A stretch of 64,000 nt of DNA from Oceanobacillus sojae (GCF_007991515.1 NZ_BJYM01000006.1:1-64000); one strand, 5' to 3'; numbered from the stretch's first letter, positions 41,594 to 51,797 are shown. Notes: a model not told the origin generated them from the sequence alone. Numbers and translations: made by a program.

Positions 41594-43150
41594 TCATTCT
41601 TCCCCGCTTTCCTTTTCGGGAAAAGGCTTCTGGTTAGAAGATTGCCGATATTTATTATATTCTCCCGTTAAATGGGGGCGCGTATTTAATTTCCATAAAG
41701 GAGCCCGTATTAAAGTATCTTTCAGATCTCTTCTTTTCATTGGAGCCATTGGAGAGAGATAAGGCACACCAAAAGAACGTAACGTACTCAGATGTATTAT
41801 TATAGCCAAAAGTCCTATCATGATGCCTAGCAGCCCGAACGTTCCTGCCAGTAACATAATTGGAAAACGTAATAATCTGAAAGGAATAGCAATATTGTAA
41901 CGTGGAATTGTAAAAGAAGCGATACCAGTAAGGGCAACAACCATGACCATGGGATCTGAGACTAAACCAGCAGCTACCGCTGCTTGGCCAATAACCAATG
42001 CTCCTACAATACTAACGGCAGCACCTACTTGTTTAGGAAGTCTAAGCCCTGCTTCCCGCAACCCTTCAAATGTAATCTCCATAAGCAAAGCTTCCACCAG
42101 CGCAGGAAATGGAATTGCTTCGCGTGAATCGACCATGGTAAGCAGTAATGTAGTCGGTACCATCTCTTGGTGATAGGTAATCACAGCAACATATAAAGAT
42201 GGTAACAGGAGAGAAATAAATAAAAATAAAAAACGTAACCAGCGGGTTGCCGTAGATATTATGAAATGATGATAATAATCTTCTCCAGATTGAAATAAGG
42301 AATAGAATGTGGTTGGAGCAATCAAAACAAAGGGCGTACCATCCACAACAATGACCACACGTCCTTCCAGCAAATTAGAAACTGCTGTATCAGGTCGCTC
42401 TGTAACAAGTACTTGTGGAAACGGAGAGTAAGAATTGTCTTGAATTAATTCTTCTATGTACCCAGATTCTAATATTCCATCAATGTCAATTCGTTTAATA
42501 CGTTGAGTGATTTCTTCAATCAGTGTTTCATCTGATAAATCTTGAATATAAGTTATCATAATTGTAGTTTGTGTGTAACTCCCCACTTTTAAGGTTTTCA
42601 TTTTTAGTTGGGGACTTTTGATCTTTCTTCGCAACAAAGAGGTATTAACCTCCACACTCTCCGTAAAACCTTCACGAGGCCCTCTAACTACCAACTCACC
42701 AGACGGTTCTTCAATGGCACGCTTCTCCCATTTAGCCAATCCCAATGCATATCCTTGTTGGTCACCATCCAGTAATAAAATAGGGTTACCAACGGATAAT
42801 TGTTCAACACAGGTGTCAAAAGATTCAATCTTTGTTATCTCGGCAACAGATACTCTCTGTTCAATCAATAATCTGGGATTTACAGATTTCTGATCGGTTT
42901 GTTGCATAAGCGGTGTTAATACATTACTGTCTATTTCTTCAATATTTGACATACCTTTTATGTAAACTAATTGAGCCTTTATCTGATCAGCAATTACAAA
43001 TGAACGGAAAATAACATCTGAGCAATCTTCATAAAGAAAATTTAGCACTTCTGTATTTTTCTCCAAATTAGAATAAAGAGGTTTTAAAACCTCTTCATCA
43101 ATCTGCCGTTCTTTATTTCGATTAAATTTAAATTTTTTTCGATTAAACAT
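41594..43150 (-). CDS. GerA-type germinant receptor subunit A
   Basis: A 518-residue GerA-family protein: soluble N-terminal half (SDVIFRSFVIADQIKAQLVY; LLRRKIKSPQLKMKTLKVGS), then conserved QVLVTERPDTAVSNLLEGRVV and VDGTPFVLIAPTTFYSLFQS, then about five membrane helices with PFPALVEALLMEITFEGLREAG. First gene of a four-gene operon, so the receptor is complete. The nutrient ligand cannot be read from sequence. Confidence 0.92.
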   Translation of the reverse strand: MFNRKKFKFNRNKERQIDEEVLKPLYSNLEKNTEVLNFLYEDCSDVIFRSFVIADQIKAQLVYIKGMSNIEEIDSNVLTPLMQQTDQKSVNPRLLIEQRVSVAEITKIESFDTCVEQLSVGNPILLLDGDQQGYALGLAKWEKRAIEEPSGELVVRGPREGFTESVEVNTSLLRRKIKSPQLKMKTLKVGSYTQTTIMITYIQDLSDETLIEEITQRIKRIDIDGILESGYIEELIQDNSYSPFPQVLVTERPDTAVSNLLEGRVVIVVDGTPFVLIAPTTFYSLFQSGEDYYHHFIISTATRWLRFLFLFISLLLPSLYVAVITYHQEMVPTTLLLTMVDSREAIPFPALVEALLMEITFEGLREAGLRLPKQVGAAVSIVGALVIGQAAVAAGLVSDPMVMVVALTGIASFTIPRYNIAIPFRLLRFPIMLLAGTFGLLGIMIGLLAIIIHLSTLRSFGVPYLSPMAPMKRRDLKDTLIRAPLWKLNTRPHLTGEYNKYRQSSNQKPFPEKESGEE

Positions 43151-43209
43151 AAGAATCCCACTTTCTTATGGTCTCTGAACATTCATATTATATGGAGATA
43201 TCTTCCCAG

Positions 43210-43239
43210 TAGTATCTCACTTATTTTTAAATTTATTCC
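43210..43239 (-). promoter_or_regulatory. Candidate sigma-G promoter of the ger operon
   Basis: Minus strand GGAATA (43239-43234), 17 bases, GATACTA (43216-43210). This is close to the forespore sigma-G pattern (TGAATA and CATNNTA), which drives gerA-type operons. Confidence 0.4.
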
Positions 43240-43939
43240 CTGTTAAGAAATGCTATATACTTTCATTAGCTCATGACAGAGCAAAATTTTAAACCTAACT
43301 TTAAATTGATAAATGTATTGAATCAGATTTTAGTAACTAGATACCTAGAAATTAGTAGAGTGAATGGAAGAAGTCACTTGATATCATTTGTATTTTACTT
43401 CTAGATCCATTTGTGCGTTTATAGTCATTTTAACAGTTGGGTGAGTCAAAGGAGGATGAATGGATCAAAATTCGAATATGATTAAATAAAGGATCTTTAA
43501 TAATTTATTCATAAACAGGGATTAAAATATTTTATTTAAGAAATTTAAGATTTTAAATAAAATGTCGATTAAGATTTTCCTCTGTTAACTATATATTGAA
43601 AGTCGTACAAGACTTTTCTTTCTAAACGATTCCCTAAAAAGCAAGAACAAAGCAGAAAGAAATATTCTGGTTTTAGTCTTGTTTTTCTTATTGTAAAACC
43701 TGTTTTCCTGTTTCTCTTGCTTACATGTCAATTTGTAAAGGTTGATTGTAATTCCTTGAAATTGACGCGTTCTTCACGTTTATTATTGCTGTTTCGGATA
43801 TCAGTATATTTGGGATTGGCGCTTGGTTGGTGTGTTGTCTTGTTTGTGCTGTGTTGGAAAGCAGGTAGTTTAAGAATATGAAGTATGAGGGAGCGGTTTA
43901 GGGGTACTTCGACAGAAAGAATGTCAAATTTTCATACTT

Positions 43940-44066
43940 TCAAATCCAATAATACAATTGACTCGCCTTAATCCCTTGTTCTCGACACCATGTGGCAACT
44001 TTGCATTTCACTGGCTTTCCAAGCATCGTACCTTGTTTTCCATTCTATTTTTTCTTCTTTTGTCAT
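43940..44066 (-). pseudogene. IS66-family accessory protein remnant
   Basis: Minus-strand start MTKEEKIEWKTRYDAWKAS, then after a one-base frame change VATWCREQGIKASQLYYWI and a stop. This is the N-terminus of the IS66 TnpA-type accessory protein (WCREQGI...YYWI is characteristic). Frameshifted and truncated; no other IS66 parts are present. Confidence 0.6.
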
Positions 44067-44170
44067 CGTATAACCTTTGAATGATTTTCTATGGAGATTA
44101 TCTCATGCGTGATTTATAACTTGTAGGCGGGGACTATTTGACGCTTACTTTTAAATTAATTTAAAAAAAG

Positions 44171-44213
44171 ATTAACAATTGTTTACAATACCCTTATTCT
44201 TTATTAACAATTG
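44171..44213 (+). promoter_or_regulatory. Direct repeats ATTAACAATTG before the ABC operon
   Basis: Two perfect 11-bp copies spaced 32 bp start to start (three helical turns), with TTTACAATA between. Likely sites for a regulator of the sugar ABC operon; the regulator is unknown. Confidence 0.4.
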
Positions 44214-44471
44214 AACGTTACAATCAGTAGTGAAAATGAAAAAGTAATATGTGTAGTCAGTTATGTAGCCTAAACAATAGCTATTACTAGTATGCATATA
44301 TACATAGTACATTTTGATTCATTTTTAATAGCTGAGTGTTAATTAATTGGCGGGCAAATGGAGGGGGATTTATTATAATCTTTGTTAAAAATATGGTGCT
44401 TTAAGTGATATAAGAACTTATCTGGATCTCTTCTGGAAATAATACAAGACAAAATGAACGGGGGAAACCAA

Positions 44472-45764
44472 ATGAAACGGTGGTTGCAAATAGCTTTATT
44501 TATCATTCTTATCTCTTTCCTTGCTGCATGTAATAGTGAAGCTGCAGGAAATGAAAGTAACGAAGATGGAAAAACAGTAATTGAGTATTGGCATGTGAAC
44601 GCGGAAACACAAGGAGGGCAAACTGTTACAGAGCTTGTGGAAGAGTTTAATGCCCAAAGTGATACCGTAGAGGTTGTCGCTAAATATAATCCCGATATGT
44701 ATAAAGGCTTGATGCAGAATATGCAAGCTGAAGCTGCTGCAGGTAATTCTCCAGCTGTTGTACAAATCGGATGGGCTTTTATGGATTATTTCTCTGGAAA
44801 TTTCGAGTATACTCCTCCGCAAAATGTAATTGATGAACATTTTCCAGATGACGCAACATTCCTTGAAGATCACTTCCTGCCGAATGTAATGGATCTTGCG
44901 AAGAATTCAGATGGTGAACAGGTAGGTGTTCCTTATTCTCTCAGTACACCCGTTTTATATATTAATAAAGACATATTAAGGGAAGCAGGATTAGATACAG
45001 ATGGACCACAAACATGGGAAGAGGTAAAGGAATTTTCTGAGGTGATTAAGGAGGAAACAGGAAATTACGGACTTTATTTTCAAGAACCTGCTGATAACTG
45101 GGCAACACAAGCCTTGCTTGAAAGTAATGGAGCATCGTTTATTAAGGATGGACAAGCAGCATTTGCATCAGAAGAAGGAATCGAAGCATATCAGTTCCTT
45201 ACAGATATGATTGTAGAAGATGAGACGGCATTGCATATAGGCTGGGATCAAGGTGTGCAAAGCTTTATTGATGGGAGTGTAGCAATGGCTTATACAACTA
45301 TTGCGCAGCGCTCCAATATTCAGGATAATGCACAGTTTGATGTCGCGGCAGTTGAATCACCTGCATGGGAAGGAAAAGAAGTAAAGCTTCCTGCTGGAGG
45401 AGCAATGCTTGCTATTACTGCTCAAGAAGAAGAGGAACAAAAAGCTGCGTGGGAGTTTATGAGTTATCTATATAGTGTGGAAGCAATGGCTGAATGGACG
45501 AAAGGGACAGGTTATGTACCACCACGTCATGATGTATCAGAAGCAGAAAATGGGTTAAATACTTATTTAGAAGAAAATGAAATGATGACTCCTGCAATCA
45601 ATCAAATGGATGGGGTGGTCCCTTGGGCTTCTTTCCCTGGTAATGCCGGATTACAAGCAGAGCAAATGCTGCTTGACTTGCGGGAACAACTATTAGAAGG
45701 CAGTATCTCCCCAGAAGAAGGATTGAAAACGACACAAGACGAAATCAATGCTTTACTGCCATAG
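44472..45764 (+). CDS. Carbohydrate ABC transporter substrate-binding lipoprotein
   Basis: A 430-residue family-1 solute-binding protein with lipobox FLAAC, the fold start VIEYWHVNAETQGGQTVTEL and a C-terminal GTGYVPPRHDVSE, similar in style to UgpB-type binding proteins. Start ATG 44472 follows GGGGG better than the ATG at 44454. With the permeases and ATPase it forms a complete importer; substrate could be a sugar, polyol or glycerophosphodiester. Confidence 0.85.
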   Translation: MKRWLQIALFIILISFLAACNSEAAGNESNEDGKTVIEYWHVNAETQGGQTVTELVEEFNAQSDTVEVVAKYNPDMYKGLMQNMQAEAAAGNSPAVVQIGWAFMDYFSGNFEYTPPQNVIDEHFPDDATFLEDHFLPNVMDLAKNSDGEQVGVPYSLSTPVLYINKDILREAGLDTDGPQTWEEVKEFSEVIKEETGNYGLYFQEPADNWATQALLESNGASFIKDGQAAFASEEGIEAYQFLTDMIVEDETALHIGWDQGVQSFIDGSVAMAYTTIAQRSNIQDNAQFDVAAVESPAWEGKEVKLPAGGAMLAITAQEEEEQKAAWEFMSYLYSVEAMAEWTKGTGYVPPRHDVSEAENGLNTYLEENEMMTPAINQMDGVVPWASFPGNAGLQAEQMLLDLREQLLEGSISPEEGLKTTQDEINALLP

Positions 45765-45844
45765 CCATGTAAAAAAAGGTTTTGGAAGAGGGGTGTCCTT
45801 CTTCCGATTTCTTTAAAAACTGAAGTAAGTGGAGGAACGATAAA

Positions 45845-46759
45845 ATGAGTTCGTTAACTGCGGCAAAGGGAAAACTGCATATTAACAGAGAGAATGCATT
45901 TGGTTACTTGTTGCTCATCCCTTCTATTATTATTTTTGCTGTTTTTACCTTTTGGCCATTTATCTATACAATATATTTAAGTTTTTTTGAATGGAATATG
46001 ATTAGTCCGACTAAAGAATTTGTTGGATTAAAAAACTATACAGAAGTTCTTAGTGATCCAAAGACCTATCGTATCCTAGGAAATACGTTCCTCTACATTA
46101 TTTTATTGTTAATCATTAATTGCGTCATTCCATATATTTTTGCATTTGTGATTGATCTTGTGCTGCGTAAATATAAAAATTTTTATAAAGGTGCTTTGTT
46201 TTTACCGGCATTTATTTCACTTGTAGTAGGCTCTATTTTATTCACATGGATATTAAATCCGGTTTCAGGTCCTGTAGCTATCCTTTTTAATTGGTTTGGT
46301 TTGGAAATTCCTAATTGGACGAAGGCAGAAGGCTGGATCATTGTTGTATTGAGTTTGATTACCTCCTGGAAGGTTTTTGGATACAATTTTATCCTCTTAT
46401 ATGCATCCATTAATGGGATATCTAGAGAAATCATTGAAGCAGCAAGGATGGATAACGTTTCGCTCGTACGTATATTTTTTCAAATTATTTTGCCGATGAG
46501 TAGCGCCACAGGTATATATGTATTTATTATCACCATTGTTCAGAGCTTGCAATATGTATTTACCCCCGTAAAAGTTATTTCACAAGGCGGTCCGGATTAT
46601 GCGAGTTCGAACTTGATCTATCATGCTTACCATGAAGCTTTTGTTGTCTATCGTACAGGGCATTCAGCAGCTATATCAATTGTTACCATGGCGTTATTTT
46701 TGTTACTGCTGTTTCTTGAATTTAGATATGTAGAGCGGGGGGTTTATTATGAAAATTAA
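45845..46759 (+). CDS. Carbohydrate ABC transporter permease 1 (UgpA/MalF-like)
   Basis: A 304-residue permease with six membrane helices; start FGYLLLIPSIIIFAVFTFWP and the EAA-type loop EAARMDNVSLVRIFFQIILP that contacts the ATPase. Overlaps the next gene by 11 bases. Confidence 0.88.
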   Translation: MSSLTAAKGKLHINRENAFGYLLLIPSIIIFAVFTFWPFIYTIYLSFFEWNMISPTKEFVGLKNYTEVLSDPKTYRILGNTFLYIILLLIINCVIPYIFAFVIDLVLRKYKNFYKGALFLPAFISLVVGSILFTWILNPVSGPVAILFNWFGLEIPNWTKAEGWIIVVLSLITSWKVFGYNFILLYASINGISREIIEAARMDNVSLVRIFFQIILPMSSATGIYVFIITIVQSLQYVFTPVKVISQGGPDYASSNLIYHAYHEAFVVYRTGHSAAISIVTMALFLLLLFLEFRYVERGVYYEN

Positions 46760-47573
46760 TCGGCGTGTAGAAAATGTTTGGCATCTCATTTTCATAATAA
46801 CGATTCTGATTATGATTTTACCAGTTATCTATGCGATTGGGATGTCCTTTAAACCATTACATGATGCGTATAATAACGTTCTAAATATCATTCCAATCCA
46901 TGCCACTTTGGAAAATTATATAACGTTATTTGATACGTTGCCGATTTTTCGAATTACATGGAATACGTTTATAGTTGCTACGGTTGCTACTATTTTTAAA
47001 TTGATCACTGCCTTTTTAGCAGCGTATGCTTTTGTTTATTTTTCGTTTAAAGGAAAAGAAATTTTGTACTTTCTATTAATTGGTACCATTTTTATTCCTT
47101 TTACCGTAACGATGATACCAAACTATCTAATCATTTCAAATTTGGGAATGCTTGATAATGTTTGGGGAGTTATTCTTCCGCAGTTGGCAGATGCTGTGGG
47201 GATTTTCCTGATTCGTCAATCGATGAAAAATATTCCCCTTTCTCTGATCGAAGTAGCGAGGCTAGATAATATGAGTCATGGAAGAATTATGAAAGATATT
47301 GTATTGCCGCTCGTGCGTCCAGCCATCACTTCTGTTGGTATTTGGTTCTTTATTAGTACATGGAATGAGTTTGTATGGCCTGTGCTTATTTTAAAGACAA
47401 CAGAGAATTTTACGTTGCCTTTAGCGTTACAAATGTTCATTAGCTCTGAAGGTGGAACTAATTTCACCGTTGCAATGGCCGTATCCGTGATTACAATGAT
47501 TATTCCACTTATTTTATATTTGTCATTTCAAAAGTATATTATTGGAACGTTTACGTCATCTGGTATTAAGTAA
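46749..47573 (+). CDS. Carbohydrate ABC transporter permease 2 (UgpE/MalG-like)
   Basis: A 274-residue permease with six helices; ILIMILPVIYAIGMSFKP start and EAA loop EVARLDNMSHGRIMKDIVLP. It ends at the first base of the following reading frame, in a tightly packed operon. Confidence 0.88.
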   Translation: MKINRRVENVWHLIFIITILIMILPVIYAIGMSFKPLHDAYNNVLNIIPIHATLENYITLFDTLPIFRITWNTFIVATVATIFKLITAFLAAYAFVYFSFKGKEILYFLLIGTIFIPFTVTMIPNYLIISNLGMLDNVWGVILPQLADAVGIFLIRQSMKNIPLSLIEVARLDNMSHGRIMKDIVLPLVRPAITSVGIWFFISTWNEFVWPVLILKTTENFTLPLALQMFISSEGGTNFTVAMAVSVITMIIPLILYLSFQKYIIGTFTSSGIK

Positions 47574-47587
47574 TGGAGGGGAATGTA

Positions 47588-48724
47588 GTGAAGGAAATAA
47601 AATTCGAGAATGTAAGGAAGGTATATGGTGACACAGAAGTAGTAAAGGATTTGAATTTTACGGTGAGAGAAGGAGAACGATTAATCTTACTCGGTCCTTC
47701 TGGGTGTGGGAAGTCAACTATATTAAGAATGATTGCTGGACTAGAAGAAATAACGTCAGGAAATTTATATATGAATGGACAAAGGGTAAACGATACGCCA
47801 AGTGGAAAACGAAATGTTTCAATGGTATTCCAAAATTACGCATTATATCCGCATATGACCGTGAAACAGAATATTATGTATGCCCTGAAAGTCAAAAAGA
47901 TTGAAAAGAAAGAAATAGAACGGCGGTTTGATTTTGTATTGGAAATGCTCCAACTGAGAGGGTATGAAAATCGTTTGCCAAAACAGCTTTCAGGTGGGCA
48001 ACGACAACGGGTAGCACTAGCTCGTGCAACAGTGAATAGAAGTGATTTTTTCCTTCTGGATGAACCATTATCTAATTTAGATGCGCAGCTTCGGGTTTCT
48101 GCACGCAAGGAGCTGATGAAAATTCATGAAATGTTTGGCCAGACCATTGTTTATGTAACACATGATCAGATAGAAGCAACCACATTTGCTGATAGGATTG
48201 TGCTGATGTATAACGGGGAATTACAAATGATCGATACACCTGATAATGTGTATCATCGGCCTGCTAATGTATTTACTGCTAAGTTTATTGGTTCCCCGCC
48301 AACAAATATTTTGAATATAGAATATGACCATGGCGCCGTCCGCATAGGGAGTCAATCTTTCTTGCTAAATGAGATATGGAAAGATTATGTGAACCAGACA
48401 GGAACGAATAAGCTATTATTCGGTATTCGACCAGAACATATTGAATTATCGCCTGTATCTGCCCAAAAAGGAGTTCGGGGCCAAGTGAAATATATTGAAA
48501 ATCAGGGAAACAACTATGGTGTATATATAAATGTAGAAGGACAGGAAATTATCGCAATGAGTGAGAGTAAGAATTGGACAGACGGTCAGGATGTATATGT
48601 TTGCCCTGTTATGGAGAAAATCCATTTCTTTGATAAAGATACGGAAAGAAATATTGGCTATCCCCAAGGGTTAGAAATGAAAGATGGTATCACATATTCT
48701 AACGAGAGAAAGGTGAATGTATAA
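47588..48724 (+). CDS. Carbohydrate ABC transporter ATPase (UgpC/MsmK type)
   Basis: A 378-residue ATPase: Walker A GPSGCGKST, Q-loop MVFQNYALYPH, signature LSGGQRQRVALARA, Walker B FFLLDEPLSNLDAQLR, and a C-terminal TOBE domain (FGIRPEHIELSP). The start is GTG 47588, six bases after TGGAGGGG; the ATG at 47573 overlaps that site. Its own importer has both permeases and binding protein, so it probably serves this system first. Confidence 0.9.
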   Translation: MKEIKFENVRKVYGDTEVVKDLNFTVREGERLILLGPSGCGKSTILRMIAGLEEITSGNLYMNGQRVNDTPSGKRNVSMVFQNYALYPHMTVKQNIMYALKVKKIEKKEIERRFDFVLEMLQLRGYENRLPKQLSGGQRQRVALARATVNRSDFFLLDEPLSNLDAQLRVSARKELMKIHEMFGQTIVYVTHDQIEATTFADRIVLMYNGELQMIDTPDNVYHRPANVFTAKFIGSPPTNILNIEYDHGAVRIGSQSFLLNEIWKDYVNQTGTNKLLFGIRPEHIELSPVSAQKGVRGQVKYIENQGNNYGVYINVEGQEIIAMSESKNWTDGQDVYVCPVMEKIHFFDKDTERNIGYPQGLEMKDGITYSNERKVNV

Positions 48725-49524
48725 TGACTAATCAAATCACATATTCCGATCTAATTCTATTAAATGAAGATATTCTAACAAATGCTCATCAATTGATTGA
48801 TTGTGGAGCGGATAAGATTGAATTGATGATGGATGGACAAGCTTGGAATGATATGGAAGGCAGTTTTAAAGTGCTGGCAGAAGAATTGAAAAAGCTTCCT
48901 GTCGATTTTAGTGTTCATCCTCCAGCATGGGATATTAATTTAACTAGTGAAAATAGAGCTGTCAGGGAAACGGCATTTGATGAATATAAAAAAGCAATTG
49001 AATTTGCCGGAATGATTAGTGCGACACATGTAGTGATTCATCCCGGGTTTTGCTTTTCCCCGGTCTTTGATAAAAAGCAGGCAGAACAGCGGGCTGCTGC
49101 GTATATCAAACAACTCTGTGATATTGCTAAACCATTAGGTGTACAACTTGCTGTTGAAAATGTCGGTTATCAAGGGAGCGCTCTATTTAGCGAAGAGGAA
49201 TTTGGTCATTTTCTAGACGAGATAGATGATACAGCGGGCTATTTAATTGATATTGGACATGCCCAGTTGGATAATTGGAATATACCTAAAGTTATCCAAG
49301 CTGTAAAAGGTAGATTATTAGGGCTTCATATTCACGATAATTTTGGAGAAGCAGATGAACATCTCCCAATTGGAAAGGGAAAAATCAATTGGGATGACAT
49401 TTTAGATGCTTTAAATGATATTCATCCAGACTGTGAATTGATTTTAGAATATGCACCAGGAACACCTTTAGAACATCTTCGTCATGGGAAGACATTTTTG
49501 AAACAAAAACATATTGTAGGTTAA
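48724..49524 (+). CDS. Sugar phosphate isomerase/epimerase (AP endonuclease 2 fold)
   Basis: A 266-residue TIM barrel with the metal-ligand set typical of xylose-isomerase-like enzymes: VENVGYQ (Glu), IDIGHAQLDNWN (Asp, His), LHIHDNFGEADEHLPIGKGKINW (His, Asp, Glu region) and ILEYAPG (Glu). It starts at the last base of the ATPase stop and ends the operon. It probably isomerises or epimerises the imported compound or its phosphate; substrate unknown. Confidence 0.75.
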   Translation: MTNQITYSDLILLNEDILTNAHQLIDCGADKIELMMDGQAWNDMEGSFKVLAEELKKLPVDFSVHPPAWDINLTSENRAVRETAFDEYKKAIEFAGMISATHVVIHPGFCFSPVFDKKQAEQRAAAYIKQLCDIAKPLGVQLAVENVGYQGSALFSEEEFGHFLDEIDDTAGYLIDIGHAQLDNWNIPKVIQAVKGRLLGLHIHDNFGEADEHLPIGKGKINWDDILDALNDIHPDCELILEYAPGTPLEHLRHGKTFLKQKHIVG

Positions 49525-49540
49525 AAAGAAAACAGAATAT

Positions 49541-49585
49541 AAAAGGCGAATGATAAACAAAGAAGGTATTATTATTCGTCTTTTT
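49541..49585 (+). terminator. Terminator of the ABC operon
   Basis: AAAAGGCGAATGATAA pairs with TTATTATTCGTCTTTT (two wobble pairs) followed by T. Confidence 0.75.
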
Positions 49586-49707
49586 ATATAAGCTAATAAG
49601 ATGCTATTCTGTTGAGCTCTTGTTACTTATTGATATTATGATAACTCCTAACAATGCCAATTTTGCCTCCGTATATTGATAAAAAGCTTATGTTTAAAAG
49701 GAAGTGA

Positions 49708-50103
49708 AATGAAAATGTTGGAAATTATGTAATTCGGTATACACCTCCTTTGATTTTACGCGGTATCCTGCCTTATTATTTTATTCAACATTCTGCAAGA
49801 AGTAGCATGTTTGATGCGCTTGGTTATATTGGCTAAATTAAAGACTTTAATACAACTATCTCGGATATTTATACACTTAAAGTAGAAGAAGCAATCAAGG
49901 TCTTTGCAGAAAAGGTTGTAGTTATTGAAGTGAGCATATCTGTCAAGAAAAAGGATCAGGATATTTGGTACCCTAGTAATGAAATGTTGGAAATGGCTTA
50001 TCACTATGTCGTATTTATTTCATTTGATTCTGATGTGTACACTCCAAATCGGATTAGTGATGATTGGGAGGAGGTTCGTCAGCGGTTGGTGATAAAGATA
50101 TAG
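49708..50103 (+). pseudogene. Unidentified gene remnant with an internal stop
   Basis: One frame reads YVIRYTPPLILRGILPYYFI ... SMFDALGYIG, a TAA at 49834-49836, then IKDFNTTISDIYTLKVEEAI and DIWYPSNEMLEMAYHYVVFI to a stop at 50101. Normal protein composition across the stop suggests a recently broken gene of about 130 residues. Family not recognised; it has its own downstream terminator. Confidence 0.45.
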
Positions 50104-50233
50104 AGAATGATAGGATGAAAATTAACAATAATGAAATAGGTAAAACTTTGAACCGTTTGACTTGGCGAATACTGAGAGTTTATTTCAGATTAGGAGAAGA
50201 ACGACTAATTTTAAATATCCTGATTCAAAATGG

Positions 50234-50271
50234 AAGCTGTTACCCATTGGACTATCCGGTAACAGCTTTTT
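50234..50271 (+). terminator. Terminator of the remnant gene
   Basis: AAGCTGTTACC and GGTAACAGCTT form an 11-bp perfect stem followed by TTT. The stretch from 50272 to 50441 holds nothing. Confidence 0.75.
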
Positions 50272-50441
50272 AAACATGTACTCGTTGAAGAATAAATAAA
50301 TTAGATACTACGGCTTAAATGAATAAATATATTAACAGCATCCGATTTCTATTACTGTTGCATTTCATTGTATTTAAGTATGGTCCTTATGGATAGTCAT
50401 TATTTATCGATTGAAAAAGGCTTTCTGTATGGATTCTTTGG

Positions 50442-51174
50442 TTAGATGAGTTTCTTTAATGCATCAATAGCAAACTTAATATCACTTTTTGTATTATAAA
50501 AGTGAGGAGCTATGCGAATTACATCTGCCCTGGCGGAAATCAAGATATTATCTTTCTTTAATTCTTCTTCTATGCCATTTGCATTATCTACTTTTATTGC
50601 TGTATTAGACCCTTTTAACACTGGGTCTAACGGACTCGCTATTTCTAAATTATTTTTTGGCAATATTCAAGCGTAAATAGCGATAAATCCTCTAAGTATT
50701 TTTCTATATTTTTTACGCCAATTTCTAAAATAATATCAAGAGCATTATCTGCTGATAATCCATTTATCATAGAAAAAGTTCCAGTATCAAATCTTTGTGC
50801 TCCTTGGGCATAGTTTACTGCTTCAGCGTCAAAAGCGAATGGATTTTCTTGCACGAATCAACCAGTTATTTTTGGTTTTAACGTTTCAGCTATTTCCTTT
50901 TTAACATACAAAACGCAATTCCAGGAATACCAAGTAAATACTTTTGCATACCAGCAGCTAAAAAATCTATATTTATCTTTTTTACGTCAATATCTATTTG
51001 ACCTGCTGATTGATAAGCATCTACAAAAATATAGCTGTCTTTTTCTTTTGTTTGATGTACAATATCTTCTAAATTTGATATGGCACCATTATAAAATGAA
51101 ACATGGGGCACTGAAACTAGGAATGTGTTATCGGTTATTACTGATATTAGTTTTAATATCACGATGAAGTGCAC
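50442..51174 (-). pseudogene. Class V aminotransferase pseudogene (C-terminal part)
   Basis: Three overlapping minus-strand frames together give the second half of a PLP-dependent class V aminotransferase/cysteine desulfurase-like protein: SYIFVDAYQSAGQIDIDV and the PLP-lysine segment FLAAGMQKYLLGIPGIAF (50890-51174), then FDTGTFSMINGLSADNALDI (50645-50854) and ADVIRIAPHFYNTKSDIKFA (50442-50663). Frame changes near 50650-50890 and absence of the N-terminal half show it is dead. Confidence 0.75.
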
Positions 51175-51387
51175 TTTGAGAACAAAACTTGATAATTGTA
51201 TCTTATTTGTTAAAATAGGAAATTTCTTCTACGTCGATTTGGATAATGAAGGGAAAGGAACATATCAAAAAAAGAAAAAAGCCAGCTTCTACTGGTATCA
51301 AGACGTAATAAAATCAAATGGAAATAATCTTTAAAAAAAAATGAAAAAGATTGTGAACTATGTATTTTTGAAACAATTCTCTAAATT

Positions 51388-51418
51388 ATTTATGGAAAAT
51401 CATTAATTTTCCATAAAT
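51388..51418. repeat. 13-bp inverted repeat
   Basis: ATTTATGGAAAAT and its complement with a 5-nt loop. Region 51175-51631 otherwise shows no gene. Confidence 0.4.
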
Positions 51419-51631
51419 AGTTGATATTCTGTCAATACAGGAAAATAGACAGACTATCTTCCTAAATTATGTACCATGTTTTACCCACTTTTTTAATATA
51501 GATATATTGTCTCTTTTTATTTTTTGACAAGATAATTCGCTTAAAGTGGCATGTCTAATATTCAGACATTAGCTATTTAAAGACTCTTAAATAAGCATAA
51601 TTATATCAGCTATAACTTAAATAACCAATGC

Positions 51632-51645
51632 TCAAAACGCTGTCA
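51632..51645 (+). promoter_or_regulatory. Candidate cre site upstream of the PTS operon
   Basis: TCAAAACGCTGTCA matches the CcpA pattern TGWNANCGNTNWCA except at the second base. It lies about 70 bases before the -35. Confidence 0.5.
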
Positions 51646-51714
51646 AAGCAATGGATTTAACGATACTAATAAAAGAGCCACAAGTATTTCACTCAAAAAT
51701 AAAGCCCTTTCATA

Positions 51715-51743
51715 TTGACCTGCATCTGGATGTATGCTATTAT
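51715..51743 (+). promoter_or_regulatory. Sigma-A promoter of the PTS operon
   Basis: TTGACC (51715-51720), 17 bases, TATTAT (51738-51743), with TGC before the -10. Confidence 0.7.
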
Positions 51744-51761
51744 ACGGATAAATTCGAATAT

Positions 51762-51797
51762 AGGTCACATGTTACTAACTTGATTAGGCATGGTGGT
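51762..51797 (+). promoter_or_regulatory. Ribonucleic antiterminator (RAT) for the BglG-type regulator
   Basis: The leader contains GTTACT (51771-51776) and TTAGGCA (51784-51790) overlapping the 5' arm of the following terminator, as in LicT/SacT/GlcT RAT elements (GTTACT...AGGCA). Binding of the antiterminator encoded two genes on would block the terminator. Confidence 0.6.

Larger units (their letters stand above)
43151..44471. other. Long intergenic region with transposase debris
   Basis: About 1.3 kb without an intact gene. It contains the ger promoter, the IS66 remnant at 43940-44066 and, near the ABC operon, two direct repeats ATTAACAATTG (44171-44181 and 44203-44213). The remainder is AT-rich and shows nothing recognisable. 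Confidence 0.5.
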
